Source of the DNA: Lepraria neglecta
Lineage: Eukaryota; Ascomycota; Lecanoromycetes; Lecanorales; Stereocaulaceae
NCBI GenBank assembly: GCA_033220425.1
Contig: CM065646.1
Location: 1,433,501-1,497,500 of the forward strand
Direction of reading: 5' to 3'
Length of the DNA: 64,000 bases
Shown: positions 22,278-34,300 of the stretch, piece after piece
Numbering within the stretch: the first letter of the stretch is position 1
Layout of the letters: each line of letters starts with the position of its first letter
Program-made: the position numbers and the translations under genes
Notes under the pieces: model-generated
Database searches by the model: none
What the model saw: only the letters and a program-made list of their open reading frames with translations
Told to the model about the DNA's origin: nothing

Positions 22278-22660
22278 ATGAGAGCGTTCAATGACCTGGA
22301 GTACCACGAATTAGACCTGAACCAGTTGGGTTCTCCGCTGAAAAATACAGTCCTTCACCATCGAAGGAACGATGATCATGCCCGAAGCGCTGAGAGGAAA
22401 GATCTCACTCGCCTCCCACGCCGAAGTTGCAAAGTCGCAAAGGACCTACACGAAGAGTTGGAGAACGAAATGACCTAAATTCTCATCACGCTATTCGATA
22501 AGAAATCAACGATGGAAGTCAATTAGCTCAAACCACAAGAGGAGCTGGCCTCGATGGTGAGGGAGCCTGTAGGGGAGGACCAAGTCAATATTCATGAGCT
22601 AGCACGTAAAATAAGGAAGCCATGACGGTCTAGCACCTGGCGAGGAGCGCCGATTGAGCG
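22278..22660 (+). pseudogene. Decayed coding fragment, coiled-coil-like
   Basis: One frame reads LPRRSCKVAKDLHEELENEM, stop, ILITLFDKKSTMEVN, stop, LKPQEELASMVREPVGEDQV, NIHELARKIRKP, stop. The stops are TAA, TAG and TGA, and at least the first two could come from Gln codons by one transition. The residues are rich in Glu, Lys and Leu as in coiled coils. Function is unknown. Confidence 0.3.
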
Positions 22661-23019
22661 TCATTTTAGTTTGTGAAGTACTAGTGCAAACTCGGAGACT
22701 TCGCTCCCATCGAAGGCAAGAACAAAAACATAAGCCCAGATGTCGCTTGTTGGCTGTACGCTTTTCATGTTTGCTGCCTTTGGTCGCTTGACCAGCATCC
22801 AAAGGAATTCTCGCCCCCTAGAACGTCTTTTATGAGTTCTTTGCGGATTGTTCGATACAAGCCGTTTGCTTATCTTGTCATCACTATCCGAGCAGTTCAT
22901 GTCCGATATCAAACATGAACACGACAAACAACTTAGCCTCTTCACCACGTCTTTAAAAACTACATCTTTCATATTTACTTGGAACTTGAAAAGACACCTT
23001 GCATTCAACCCAGCGAGGA

Positions 23020-24718
23020 ATGAGTCTTACATTCATCATGGCAGATGCCTCCGAAATGGAACAATCAAAAGCGTTGGAACTTATTGCCAAGCTAGACAGA
23101 GGTAGTGGTATATTGATCCTACTATTTTATCTAGAAATCCGTATCGGCGAGACGGTCATACAAGATCTCGAAGAATTCTGTGTCCGTTCTTTGCCTCTAG
23201 AGCCCGGCGAAACTTTCAGGTATGTAAAACAACATTTCTCTAGCCGGCCTCTTCTGGAAGCTGAACCTTCGCAAGTCTCTGTTCATGCTTGCAACCGCTG
23301 ATCCTCGAGGGTGTCAATGGCTTGATCAAGCATGATGACGATACGGGTGGCCTGATCTTTCCACAAAGGCTTCTGGACGTAATGAAGCCACTACTTGGAG
23401 ATCAAGCGGAAGCTGCCTTCTACAATGCTATCAAATCCGTGCACGACTACCTTCCTGATAGCGGTATACTGAGATACAATCTCCCGGAGTCCCGGCATCG
23501 CTGTCAGGCATACGCACCTCATGTCCTTAAGCTTAATTCAACCTTCAAAGAGCATCTTCCCCGAACACTCGATAAACACATGAGGTTGAAATTGTTCGAT
23601 GTTCTGCTCAACTGCGCATGGTGTTTCTTTGGTAATCTATGCCGTAGTAGCTTTGTTGTATTGACTGGCTCTTAGGTACTTGCTGGACACGGGCGCTGTA
23701 GAAGACGCCCATCAGCTTGTCAGCAGTGCTGAAACGATTGAGGAGACTATCCGACCGCTAGAGAGCAGGCGAGCAGGGTATTTAAGGGCATATCTGGCGT
23801 TCATTAACAGCTTGATTGCTTTTCGCAGCAAAGACCATCAAATCGCCAAGAAAAAACTTGAACACAGCAGAGCGTACTACAAGCACGCTTTTAAAGAAAT
23901 CGATGAAAATCTAGTAGCTGCGACGCTACAGATCACAGCGGTCTACCTCAAGTATGGTCTTTACACAGGCGTTCCGGCTGCATTTGACGGCGTTCGAAAG
24001 GACATTGACATGAAACTTCTTGCTCCAAAGACGAAAACGGAGATATCCATTGACCTGGCGAAAGCATATTCAGGGCTTCGAGACTATGATTCGGCTTTGG
24101 CTTACCATGAAAAAACGTACCAGTAGGTGCAGGAACTGGAACCTGATCGAGAAGTCTTTGGGGAGTGAGCGTACTATCCGTAATCCACGCGCATGATCTT
24201 GGAGGCTATACTGGCCAAAAAAAAATAGTCGCTTTTTCTTACAAGGGGGAATACGAAGGGCTCAAGGAAACCTCAACGATGCCTTTCACCATCACCGGCG
24301 CAGTCTGTCAACGAGGGTCAATCTCGAAGACGACCCTATTCGCAATGCTGCTTCATACTACGCAGTAGGTGACTTGATGTATCGGACTGGCAATTATCCT
24401 CAGCGCCAGGAAGCGATGTAAGTTCACTTGGACTTCGTTCATAGTCTAGCGCTGATGTTTTCTAGCGATTACCTTAGAAAGAGCTTCGAGTTTTACAAGA
24501 GCCTTTCTGAAAACAGTTCCCCACTTTCTATAGCGGGCCAGGCACATTCAGCAAGGGGCATTTATCGCGTCATGGAGAGTGTAGTATGGGGGAAAGCTCA
24601 AGCTGAATTGTACGCAAAGATTGCATGAGACTTGCGACTACGGCTTGCTGGCCAGCAAGTCAAGGCCGAAGAGGAGGACAGTGATTATGAGAATCTCCTG
24701 AATGGGATGGAGTACTGA
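23020..24718 (+). pseudogene. TPR-repeat protein (NB-ARC-TPR tail type), nearly intact
   Basis: Predicted exons 23020-23219, 23276-23620 and one from 23676 join in phase. The second junction restores LLNCAWYLLDTGAVEDAHQL, a typical start of the fungal TPR array. TPR-like helices follow (ESRRAGYLRAYLAFINSLIA, KLEHSRAYYKHAFKEIDENL, SIDLAKAYSGLRDYDSALAY). A TAG at 24124 interrupts the frame. Downstream exons continue RAQGNLNDAFHHHRRSL, NAASYYAVGDLMYRTGNYPQ and, after an intron at about 24420-24466, YLRKSFEFYKSLSENSSPLS. A TGA at 24626 again interrupts, with DLRLRLAGQQVKAEEED and a real end at 24716. Both stops are one transition from Gln/Trp or Arg. No NB-ARC domain is present upstream, so this is the tail portion only. 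Confidence 0.5.
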
Positions 24719-24888
24719 AGCATAGTAATGCAAATGGCAGTGGGGACAAGCACTTGGGAAGATATGTCTTCATTCCATCGTAATGACAGCGTACTCCATA
24801 CTACATAGCCATTTTACCAACCGCCCAAATCTCACCCAATATTCCTAAATTATCACCACCACGGATCAAATAACTCAGATTCATCCTA

Positions 24889-25479
24889 TCAGAGCACCAT
24901 CTTAACCCCTGCCACGACCCCGACAATGCCCGCAACCCCTGCCCACCCACCCCATACCTCCCTACCCCTCCCAGCACCCCCAGTCGCCTGCGCCAACACC
25001 GGTGCCGTCGTAACCGCCTCCTTGGGACTGCCTTCCTTAGTTGGTGCTGCATTAACTACACTCGGCGCTGCGGGGACCGTGGGCGCAGTAGCATTATTCC
25101 CCGCAGGGACCAGGGCCGCCGTGCCTGTGCAGGTAGAGTTAGAGAACGTACGCGTGATGCTGATTTTTGCTGTTACCGGCGAAGGAGGAGGAGCAGTCGT
25201 TGCCTCTTCTTTAGGCGCAGGGGCGGGGATTATTGGTGCCGGTTGGGGTGGTGGGGAGATGATTGCATGCTCAGCTGGTCGAGAAGGCGAAGGGGCTGCT
25301 GGACTGGCGATGGCTATCTTGGGGGCTTCGACGGGGGGTGGGGGTGGTGGTGGTGGTGGTGTTGGGCTAGGGATAGAAGAGGTAGGCGCTTGGATCTGGC
25401 CGTCTCCGATTTCGGTGGCCAGTTGGGCGAACGTCAGCGTAATAGCGATGCATAAAACGAGGAGGGTTGGACCGCGCAT
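24889..25479 (-). CDS. Secreted Pro-rich GPI-type wall protein
   Basis: This is a single 196-residue exon from ATG 25479. It starts with a clear signal peptide (MRGPTLLVLCIAITLTFAQL). The next part is rich in Pro, Ala, Ser and Thr, including a run of nine prolines (SPTPPPPPPPPPVEAP), then NSTCTGTAALVPAGNNATAP with possible N-glycosylation sites. It ends in a hydrophobic stretch (WAGVAGIVGVVAGVKMVL) suited to GPI anchoring. Low-complexity wall or membrane mucin-like proteins of this kind are common in ascomycetes; no enzyme domain is seen. The opposite strand is also open over most of this length but lacks a signal peptide and is judged a shadow. Confidence 0.65.
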   Translation of the reverse strand: MRGPTLLVLCIAITLTFAQLATEIGDGQIQAPTSSIPSPTPPPPPPPPPVEAPKIAIASPAAPSPSRPAEHAIISPPPQPAPIIPAPAPKEEATTAPPPSPVTAKISITRTFSNSTCTGTAALVPAGNNATAPTVPAAPSVVNAAPTKEGSPKEAVTTAPVLAQATGGAGRGREVWGGWAGVAGIVGVVAGVKMVL

Positions 25480-26160
25480 TGTGAACGATGACGATGAACC
25501 GAGTGTGCAATGAGTGAGTGGGTTATAAGCCGTGAAGCGTGTCGATCATATCGGATGAACTCGTGATGTCGTGTCTAGATATGTCGTAGAGGGAGTGTAA
25601 ATGCACCGTAGATGCTGGAAAGGAGTGTCAGGATGAAAGAAAGAAAGAGACGAAAAGACGATACGACAATCTCCTTGAATTTATCGATTCACTTTCCAGT
25701 CTTCTTGTCTTTCGCATGCCAAGGGAGAGGCATCCCTTGCGCGGCCTGAAACATAAATGTCCATTCTTTGCAGCGGACCATCGCATAGCTGATCCCAAAC
25801 CTCATTCGGTGGCTCGAGTCCGTGATGTGTGTTGGTATTGAGGGTAATTGGTCTAGAAGAAACAATGGTAAGAGGGAAGAAGATAGAAACTAGGTCCAAT
25901 TTTGCTGGACTTGGCGATTCATAAGCGAGGAATAGAAGTTATCTCACAGCCACGGAGAGGCGACTAGGGTTGTAATCAACGTGTTTTGAGATGTAAACGA
26001 CAGTCTCGCTCATATGCAAAGAAGACAGGAAAGACTGGTCTAAGGTATCATAGCAACCGCAAAACCCAATAGATGATCCCACCACTAATTATCATACCAG
26101 TATCATGCCCCATTGCAAATGCTCGTCAAATTTTGTACAACCCAATCTACCCTCGATAAT
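25480..26160. other. Intergenic, no gene seen
   Basis: This is the promoter side of the Pro-rich gene and the 3' flank of the transporter gene. A purine-rich GAAAGAAAGAGACGAAAAGACG stretch lies near 25636. Confidence 0.45.
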
Positions 26161-28309
26161 CTACTGCTCTTTCTGCATCCCAGTCAATCCACTAGCGGCC
26201 CCGTCATCGACGTATTTCTCTTGACCCCGGATCATGGGGCTCCTTGAAGTCTTCTCAAAGTATGTAGAAACATCCGACGACCAAACGCTGTCATCATGCT
26301 CATCTTCCTCATCCCAGTGTCCAGCCTTCTCGTTCGCTTTCCTTGCCTGGCTACTTTCCCAGTCTGCGCGCATCTCCTCGATCTTCTGTTGATAGTCGAG
26401 CTCGGCGTTGTAGTGCTTGCCAACGCCACGGATACGCTCCCAGAGAGACAAGTGCTTGGGGTGAACGGCCACACCGTGATAATCGCTTTCGCGGCCGGCG
26501 CGGATAAACTGCCATCGGCGTTCTTGCTCCTTGAGATCGAGACCGGTGGTATCAGGGAGGAAGAGGAGCGTGAGGAGCATGCCGGCAAGACCGAACCATG
26601 GGACGACGTGGAATTTCTGCAGGGTAGTGATGTAGTTGTACATAACAGCGGCAGTCAAGGCACCAAGTTTGCCGCACGCGGCGGAGAAGCCGTGGGCTGT
26701 GGCACGGATAGGTGTGGGGTAGACCTCGGCTGCGACAAGGAATGTCACGGCGTTGGGGCCGAATTGGTTGAAGAAGGAGGAGAGGAAGTACATGGCTTGG
26801 AATGAGCCAATGTGAGCGGATTCCTGGTAGTACTTGAAGTGGAAGCCGGGGACGACGAAAAGGATGAAGTCCATGAGGAAGCCAACCATTTGCATCTTCT
26901 TTCTTCCGTAGAGCTTGTTGTCAATGAGGAAGGCTATGGGGGATTATATCAGCCGAGAATTTTTATGACAGGTTTGCAAGCTGGGGTGTAAAACTTACAC
27001 GCTAGGTAGTATCCAACCAGGGAGACACCGACATTGATCAAGTTGTAAAGCCAGCCGGGCATGATAGACTTGCTGTTGTTGGTGATGACGTTGATGAATT
27101 CGCTTTGGAAGAGCTTGTTGCCGTAGAAGAAGACATCATTACAGAACCAGCATCCAGCTGTTGCAATCATGCGGGGACCGAAGTAAGTGAAGGTGAGCTT
27201 GAGAGACTGGGTATCGTAGCCGGTGACCTTTGACTTTCTCTTGGCTGCTTGCAATTGCTTGCTAGCGGATCTCATCTTGAAGGTACGGAAGTATACAAGC
27301 CAGAGCGTGCCAACAGCCGGGATGGCGAAAGAAATGCGGTACGTCCATTGCGCGGCGACTTCGGAGTATGGAGGGTTTCCGCTTCCGTGGTGGAAGACCA
27401 GAAGGAGCACGATCAAGATGACCTGGTTGAAGAACTGGCCCCAGCCTTGCATCAAGAAGGCGCTGGTAACTTTTCGGCCTCTGTGGAGACGATCTTCCTT
27501 TGTAGACACCTTGCCAGATCCAACAGCGTTTTCCATACCAGATGTAGCCGTCATGGGATATTCTCCACCAACACCAATGCCGTAGAAGAAGAGGGACCAA
27601 ACGTAACAAATGACCCAGCCGTTTTGAGTAACACCCCACGCAGCAGTCAACATTAGGAGACCGATAAACATGATAGTAGCGTCTTGAATGAGACCCCATC
27701 GCCGACCGAGCCTGCATTTATTATAAGAATGTATCTCGATCATTTCAAGACGTCCCAACATACCAGTCACCAAGAATACCAACGAGGATTTGACCAACGA
27801 TGATACCGCAGATTTCGAGGTAGTCCACGGCATAGATCCAGGTCAAGTTGCAAATCTTGTTCGTCTTCCAGCACGCGGCGAAAGCTGCTTGAAATAGGGG
27901 CTTGATGTTACCAATGGAGAAGAGGACGTAACTATTGAGATGTCAATGGCTGCTCTTTGCGACCTCGGGGGCCATCTGCTTACCCCTCGAGACCAAGACC
28001 AGCACCGGGGATGACCATGTTTCTGAAGTAGTATCGAACAGGTTCCAGAGGGTCCCTCTTGGTCATTGCCCAGATGTTGCTCAGTTCGCGCCCAGCTTCA
28101 TGGCTATCATATGTGGTGATGAACTTAACGCGCTTCATGAGCGGCATATCGGCCCAGTAGACGCCATTGGTATCGTAGCTGTCATCAGGCTTGATCAGAT
28201 AGTCGAAGATTTGCTTCTCATTACCGGTCATGGTATGGATTGGGTCGTGGGTGCCGCTCATGTCAGGCCCATGAGGGGCAGCTGGCCCGTAGTCCTGGAT
28301 GTGGGACAT
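26161..28309 (-). CDS. MFS phosphate:H+ symporter-type transporter
   Basis: Four exons (28309-27984, 27931-27764, 27711-26999, 26933-26161) give 659 residues. It has the 12-helix major-facilitator layout: IYAVDYLEICGIIVGQILVG then GDWLGRRWG (the conserved G-D-x-x-G-R-R loop), FFYGIGVGGEYPMTATS (the GGEYP motif of the PHS phosphate symporter family), FNQFGPNAVTFLVAAEVYPT and ATAHGFSAACGKLGAL in the second half. A long cytosolic N-terminus and a charged C-tail flank the core. PHS members move inorganic phosphate or glycerophospho-compounds with protons across the plasma membrane. This branch, with TSGMENA after GGEYP, is not the canonical PHO84, so the exact substrate is open. Start at ATG 28309 gives the conserved hydrophilic N-domain. 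Confidence 0.88.
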
Positions 28310-30380
28310 ATTGAGGGAGGACGTAGGGGCTGCAGGTACGGGGGTACAAGCAGAGTAGATGCGGTTGTGAGATGCAATTCAGACGGGTCGGTAGCTGGGC
28401 ACCCTGGGCATATGTAGGCCAAGTAGGGTAGCGCAAGGATCTAGCGCCACCACTCCGGGTAAGTATGTCCGATTAGTGTTGGGTCTGTGGGTGGCAGAAG
28501 AGTGCCTTGTGGGGTCAGGATGGTATGTCTGAGGTTGACGTCTGATTGGTCTTACACGTCTCACGACCGACTTCGAGAAGTTTTTTCGAAGCACGGGCAG
28601 GAGAAAAGGGATGGGATTGGTCTAAGGGAAGCTCGGTTGTCAGCCGCTCTAATAGGTCTCCCGCTGATGCCGCCGATGAGGTATCAGATATCGGGTGTTT
28701 TGGTTGGTCCTCGGTTCAAACATTCAGAATCTGTCGATCGAATCAGATGTCCAAGTTGGAGGCTTAGCCATATAAATTGGCCGAAACAGTCCACAGCTGT
28801 TTGATGATCCAGACACGTGCTGACAAGCGGCCGTGAAGCGGAGCACTTCGGAGGAGGTGATAGCGCCTTTTGCTCTAGCCTCGACGGAAGCCTTGCTCGT
28901 GTTGTGTATATGCGATTGGGATATGCCTCTCGAGGCTGAATGTGGTCCTGGTGAATCTGGGCAAGAGATGCTTGGTAGTGGGGGGGGTGGGAGCAAGCCA
29001 TACTGATACTTTTTCAACGGGCAGTGGCGAGCTCCAAGGGTCCGGGATTACAGCCATAGTTCCTATCTTAAGCTTTCTCATTCGACGCTCAAAGGCTTAA
29101 TAAGGAGCCTACAGCTAAATTGCGAATTTTAGTGGTGCTGTTGTGGAATTGCCGCAGAAAATTCTGGGCAAGAAGACGTGAGGTCGTAAGAACCAATAGC
29201 AAGCCCACGTGCTACGGAGGCCAGCAAAATTGTTAACGCAAAAACTGCCGACATGGTGCACTATTTCGAAGTGCCTCAATGCGCCGATCTCCCGTCAAAA
29301 ATTCCTCATAGCGTCATGTCCACGCGAGTTACCGGATAAAATGACAGTCCTTTACTGACCTCTCTATCTCTCTATCTCTCTATCCTCACTCATTGGGACG
29401 GGGAAAATGGAAATCCATACGGAGAATTACCTCAGAGACATTATTTGAAGTCAAAGAGGGGCTATTTGCGCTCCTGGCAGCCCGATCTGGCAAGCCGAGC
29501 AGCGTCGATTTCTCTTCGTCTACAATAAGGTACTTCCGATTATTCCAAGCTGTGTTTGTTATTGCTTTTCCGAGTAGTTCTGCTTAAAAACCAACGCCTC
29601 CCCGTCGTTCTAGAATTTGTTGCTCCCTGCTATGCGGATATCCGTTGCAACGAATCGCAACTCCAATACAGCTCCTTTGCCATTCCTATCTCTATGTCCA
29701 TGGACAGAGATCGAAGACGAGTAACGAAGTGTGTCGCATTCCACGTGCTCGAGATTGAGTTTACCATGATGAAAAGTCTTGTCAAGCTTTGACAGCTACG
29801 GAAAAGCTCAACCCTCTTTCCAAATTCGATCACCCTTTGGGAAGGCTAATACTCCAATACCGCTCACGAATTACACTTTGATCTTTGCCATTTGATCTCG
29901 ATGTCCACAAGGCGGCGAAAATCTTACGGCAAGGAAGTTCTACGAGCGGTGGGAGCCTTGTTTGAGAGAACAAACAGGCTGCCTAACTCTCTATTTAGTG
30001 ACTGCCATAGATACTCTCAAGTGAGAAAATAGATGAATGTCCTAACGCCATAGCTAATAGAACATTGAGAATCGATACACGAGCGACGGCGTCCGGTCTG
30101 AATCGGTCTCGACAGCTTCAAAATGGTGAAGGAAGCGAGTTTGCAAGCATCCACAACGACTTCAACTGCTGTTGACATTCACGAAGGAAAACACGCTTGG
30201 CAGATGTCTCTCTACTAATGACGCCATCATAGCTTCTAGATCTGACATAACCCTCGGCAAGATTCTAGCTGAAGCTTTTTACGCCTTTGCAAAAGCCACA
30301 TTCAGTAGCCAAACTTTGCACGCCTGTTCAAGCAGCTACACTTTGTAGCTGAAGCTTGGTATGCCTAGGATGGAACCCCA
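28310..30380. other. Long non-coding stretch with a microsatellite
   Basis: No supported gene lies between the transporter start and about 30.4 kb. A short tandem run of CTCTCTAT units lies at about 29360-29386. Several short frames (for instance a leucine-rich one on the - strand at 29630-29833) could be decayed F-box/LRR pieces, but I cannot support them. Confidence 0.4.
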
Positions 30381-31854
30381 GTGATCTTGTATTTTCTTTC
30401 TAATCGCTTTTTACATCGATCTAGGCTAAGTTTGTTCTTATCATGGTTCAGTTTAGTGCGAATTGTATTTGCCGACTTCTTCAATCTTTTCACAGGGACC
30501 CGATCTATGAAGAATACATACATCACAAGAGAAGAATGCGAACACCTTGAACTCTATCACCATGTGGCCCGGGGCGAATTGACACCGTTGTCATCGAACC
30601 TATCACATGATTTTACACCCGAAAAAAAATGGGTCCATTCTCCCTCTCGTCATATACCATTGTTAGTATTGCTATTCCTCACAGTGCACCAGAATTCTTG
30701 TGCGCATTGCTATACCGACTCCAATGACTCATTCCAGTACGCTTACATACGGCCATGAAGGTTGACATTGTCGAACCTTTAGCCCTGGGCTTCGGATTCG
30801 ACGGTTTGGGAACTCAGATGGCACAGGAAGCCTCAATGTAGTGTCTCGAAGAATGTAAAGAGCACATTGGGGCTGATAACTTGGTGGTGGAAGTTGAATT
30901 TCGACCGTTTCTTGACTATTGGTGGCTGCGTTGAGAAAATTAACAGCATCACCAGCTATATCTTCAAGATCGATGCCGACGTCTTCCTCGATGAGAACTA
31001 TGCCATTGGCCAGTCAGTCAGCAGGTGGGTCTCAAAGAGATTGTTGAGCATGGATGGGCCCTCACTATTCGTTGGAAGACCACGAGGAGAAAAATGTAAC
31101 CATCGTAAAAGCTGGAAGAGGCTTCATATCTGGCAGGAGGCTCCGATGACAATCAGAACCCGAGTTGTTGAGAGGACAAAGACGTTTTTCCAACCGAATC
31201 GCGGTGATGGTACGGCGACCGACATGATGCTTTTGATATAAAGTGGAAGGGCGCCCTTGGATTGACCAATGAACAAAGTACAGTGAAGGTCTAGCATGCA
31301 TCAATTGGAGTTGTGGAATTTGGCTTGTGAATCAGTGGGCATAATGCAGGAAGAGAAAGCTACTTCTGAGCTCTGTCAATAGGAATGGTATTCGCAAATA
31401 TCAACCAATGCTGCAACCAATCAAAGGACTTCTATCTCAGGGCTGAGTCGCCTGTCAAGACACCTGGTCGCAGAGCCGCACTAACAAGATACTTCGTTTC
31501 CTAATCGAAAACCAATGAACTAGCGTGTGATTGGTCGAGCAGCCGAGAATTCGACATATGGACCGCATTCAAGGCGTTTTGTACCTTACGCAAGGCTATG
31601 AACTTTCTTCTCTTAAAACCCTTACCCAGCCCGAGCTCTCTTTCTACGTTCAGCAATCCTTGCAGTGCCCAAAGAATATTGTGCTGCTAGAACTGTTGCC
31701 CAATTGTTCTTATCATCTCGCGGAAAGCAACGACTTCACAGTCCTCTTAGATCTTACTACCTATCGGTCTGATGCCACAACAGGTGATGCTTGACCTACT
31801 GGCGCATCACCTAGATCGAACGGTCAGACCATACGCCGCCACCAACCTTTTACC
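30381..31854 (+). other. Possible decayed coding region, unrecognised
   Basis: Patches such as ECEHLELYHHVARGELTPLS (30530-30600), MKVDIVEPLALGFGFDGLGT (from 30756) and DNLVVEVEFRPFLDYWWLR look protein-like and are separated by stops and frame changes. A 78-codon frame from 31561 (MDRIQGVLYLTQGYELSSLK) is also open. No family is recognised and no complete gene model could be made. Confidence 0.3.
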
Positions 31855-32793
31855 TTGGATCATGCCCGGAAACTTCAACGTCGACACGCACGTCGAGACA
31901 GAGACAAGCAGAAAGTGCGCGAACATCAGATCAATGGCGTGCCCGCTCTTCAAATCCCCAAGCTACCCCCTCTCCCAAAAAACTCGCCGAGCCTTGGGGT
32001 ATTTGCTGCAGAAGATGGACGAGTCCATGCTCACGCCATAGGGCAAGCGCGTCGAAAGTTTAGCGCCAAGGTTCAGGAGCACGATGATGAAAATGTGGGC
32101 GGGTCCTCCACTTTAATTGACGTGTACGGCCAAGTCCAATCAACATGCCTGGAGGGCCAACAACGTGCCGATAATCTAGAGAAAAGGACCTATTCAGACG
32201 GAGGCAATAAGTCGAAGGAGATCGCACACCCTGCGCGCCCCAATCAAGGGGGATTCTCGGGAGGTGATCGTGAGTAATCCGAAACAGAGAACGGAGAATG
32301 TCGTAGAATTGAGGAGGAGGAAGATGAGCCATCGTTGCCCCGCGGCACTGTGACTTCACCCCAATACGCCCGGAAGAACCCAAGGGCACCTCTGAAGCAG
32401 ATCGTCCGCAGGAAGATGACACTCTGGGAGATCCAGAAAGCGGCTTGGAAGCTGATAGCAGTTCAGAAGTTGGGGACTGGCAGGGCGCGAGATTAGAGTC
32501 AGACCAAGACGAGGCACAACGGCTTGTATCCAAACCTCTCACAGTATGGCATGCAGAATCCACGAAACTTTATCGAAGGTTGTGGTTCTGCTACAACTGC
32601 GGTCAAGGACCGTACACAAGGGATCTCTATGACTGCTGCGCAGGTTCTGATCAAGATTACAGCTATGATCGATGCTCAAACCGTTCTAATATTGTTGAAT
32701 TCATTAGAGGTGGTCAAATTATACGGAGCAGGGCCAGGACACAGATTGACATGAGAAACTATGTGTCAATCAAGGATGATTTGAAAGCATGTT
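31855..32793 (+). pseudogene. Decayed gene with C-terminal Cys-finger-like segment
   Basis: The first frame (31855-32277) reads ARKLQRRHARRDRDKQKVRE, IPKLPPLPKNSPSLGVFAAE and a hydrophilic tail up to a stop. A second frame (about 32380-32793) reads an acidic stretch and then LYRRLWFCYNCGQGPYTRDL and CCAGSDQDYSYDRCSNR, a CxxC..CC..C pattern resembling short zinc-binding tails of fungal proteins. The two frames are offset, so at least one frame change separates them. Function is unknown. Confidence 0.35.
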
Positions 32794-32862
32794 GACACTT
32801 ATAGCTGACTAAGCGTAGGGGTTTTGTTTTTCAATCAAAGACGATCCCTACTTTCCAGACAA

Positions 32863-33353
32863 TCAGTAGAAATGTACCCCATCCTCGCCCATCTTCCCTT
32901 CTTCCGCCAATTTCTTCATCAAATCCTTGACTCTCGCCACCAGAACCTCGCCATACTCAGGCCCCATCGGCACATCAACAGGCTTCAACTCATCAAATCT
33001 AAGGCACGGCATACCAAGGCCGCCAGCCGCACCTTTACAAGCTTCGTGCATCTCATTGACAGCATCATCTTCATACCCAGCATTCAGCATGATTGCCGCT
33101 GGTGGCTTTGAGTAGTCTTTTGTTCCAATGTTATCTGGGTCGTTAGGCTTCTCGCCTCGAAGAAGTGCCGGGAGTTCCGATGGTCCAGGAGACGGGTGGA
33201 GAATGCCGTGGATCACTGTGAATTTGTTGGGATGGGGTTGGTAGGACTGGGTGGAGTAGACGTACTTTCATACTCGGGGAGAAGACGCTCTTTGACGTCT
33301 TTCAGGATCACGGCCTGCTGGCCGCAGACTACTACGGGTATGGGACCGGACAT
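32863..33353 (-). CDS. Conserved small fungal protein, unknown function
   Basis: Exons 33353-33266 and 33215-32863 give 146 residues. The 50-base intron has clean ends (GTACGT..CACAG) and joins in phase to read RLLPEYEMIHGILHPSPGPS. The N-terminus SGPIPVVVCGQQAVILKDVK looks like a Rossmann-type first strand. The middle has NIGTKDYSKPPAAIMLNAGYEDDAVNEM and the C-terminus PVDVPMGPEYGEVLVARVKD with a charged end (KMGEDGVHFY). I believe similar short proteins are widespread in ascomycetes, but no function is known to me. It has no signal peptide or membrane segment. Confidence 0.7.
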
Positions 33354-34260
33354 GTCGAGTACTGATGATGCCGGGTGGGAGATGTTGATCAGGGCAAGAC
33401 GTATAAGTTTCGGTGCAGTGCGAACCACAGATTTTTGTTTAGCGATCACAGCACCGAAGTACGAAAGAATCCTTCGTGAAAGGATGAAGAAAGAATAAGC
33501 AGGGTGCAGCGCAATGTGGTCTCTTTAAATAGTCGTCTTGAATAGAGAATGGGCATGGACAAAAACCTCCGCGGAATTTACAGTGAACCCCCGTAAGCGA
33601 ACACAGCCCACAAATGGTCCGCCTAATTCTCCGTTTCTCGTAGGCGTCCGTTGTCTGCTACGATGTCACCCGGTGCCAGGTCAATTTCGTCACCAAAACC
33701 ATCGAAGTTTCTTTCGTACTTTTTGAAGATAGCCTCAAAGGCCATTTTGAGTCAGTACTCATTCTGAGCCCGTTTATTCTCAAATTCGAGATTCCTGATT
33801 TTTTTCCTCTTCGACTATACCTTCTTGCTTGTCTATGTTTTCATAACCAAATTTTCACCGAGATGAATAATCCCTTTCCAGGCGATGGATACGGTAGGCA
33901 AGGAGAACAGTGTAGCCTTAGCACATCATCGCCCTCTTCTGGGATCGGTACGTCCCTGGCGTTTCCCAGATTGATATCCAGTGTGAGCAATTGTCAAGCT
34001 TGAAGGAATATTTACCGAGTAGCACTGGCACTTCTTCATTTTGGAAGCCACGCTTAGATTGAAGATCTCGATGCCCAAACCAGAGTTGCAGATCTTGGCG
34101 AGCTGGTCCAACGACGGCGAGGTACTTGTCGAAAGTCTTATCCCTCCTAGCCTCCGCACACACGGTCAGTGCCTGGCAAAATACGTTCTAAATCTCGATC
34201 TTGTCTGCGTCATCCGGGCACCCAGGAAATCATCAACTGTGGGGGCTCGTAAACATTTAC
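33354..34260. other. Intergenic, no supported gene
   Basis: This is the promoter side of the small conserved gene. A frame from an ATG at about 33863 (MNNPFPGDGYGRQGEQCSLS) is followed by possible intron sequence (GTACGTCC) and a second open patch at 34041-34289. I cannot confirm a gene. Confidence 0.35.
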
Positions 34261-34263
34261 AAT

Positions 34264-34300
34264 CCACCCTGGGTTGGTGCCCCAGGTAGCCCCAGGGTGG
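34264..34300. repeat. 10-bp perfect inverted repeat (hairpin)
   Basis: CCACCCTGGG at 34264-34273 is followed by its perfect complement CCCAGGGTGG at 34291-34300, separated by 17 bases. It could form a stable hairpin or be part of a small element's end. Confidence 0.5.

Noticed and set aside
24926-25513. 195-codon + strand frame rich in Gly and Ala
   Set aside because: It is antisense to the Pro-rich GPI-type gene, which has a clear signal peptide and anchor; polyglycine here is complementary to polyproline.
29630-29833. Leucine-rich - strand frame as an F-box/LRR gene
   Set aside because: It has only 67 codons and no F-box, start or conserved neighbour frame.
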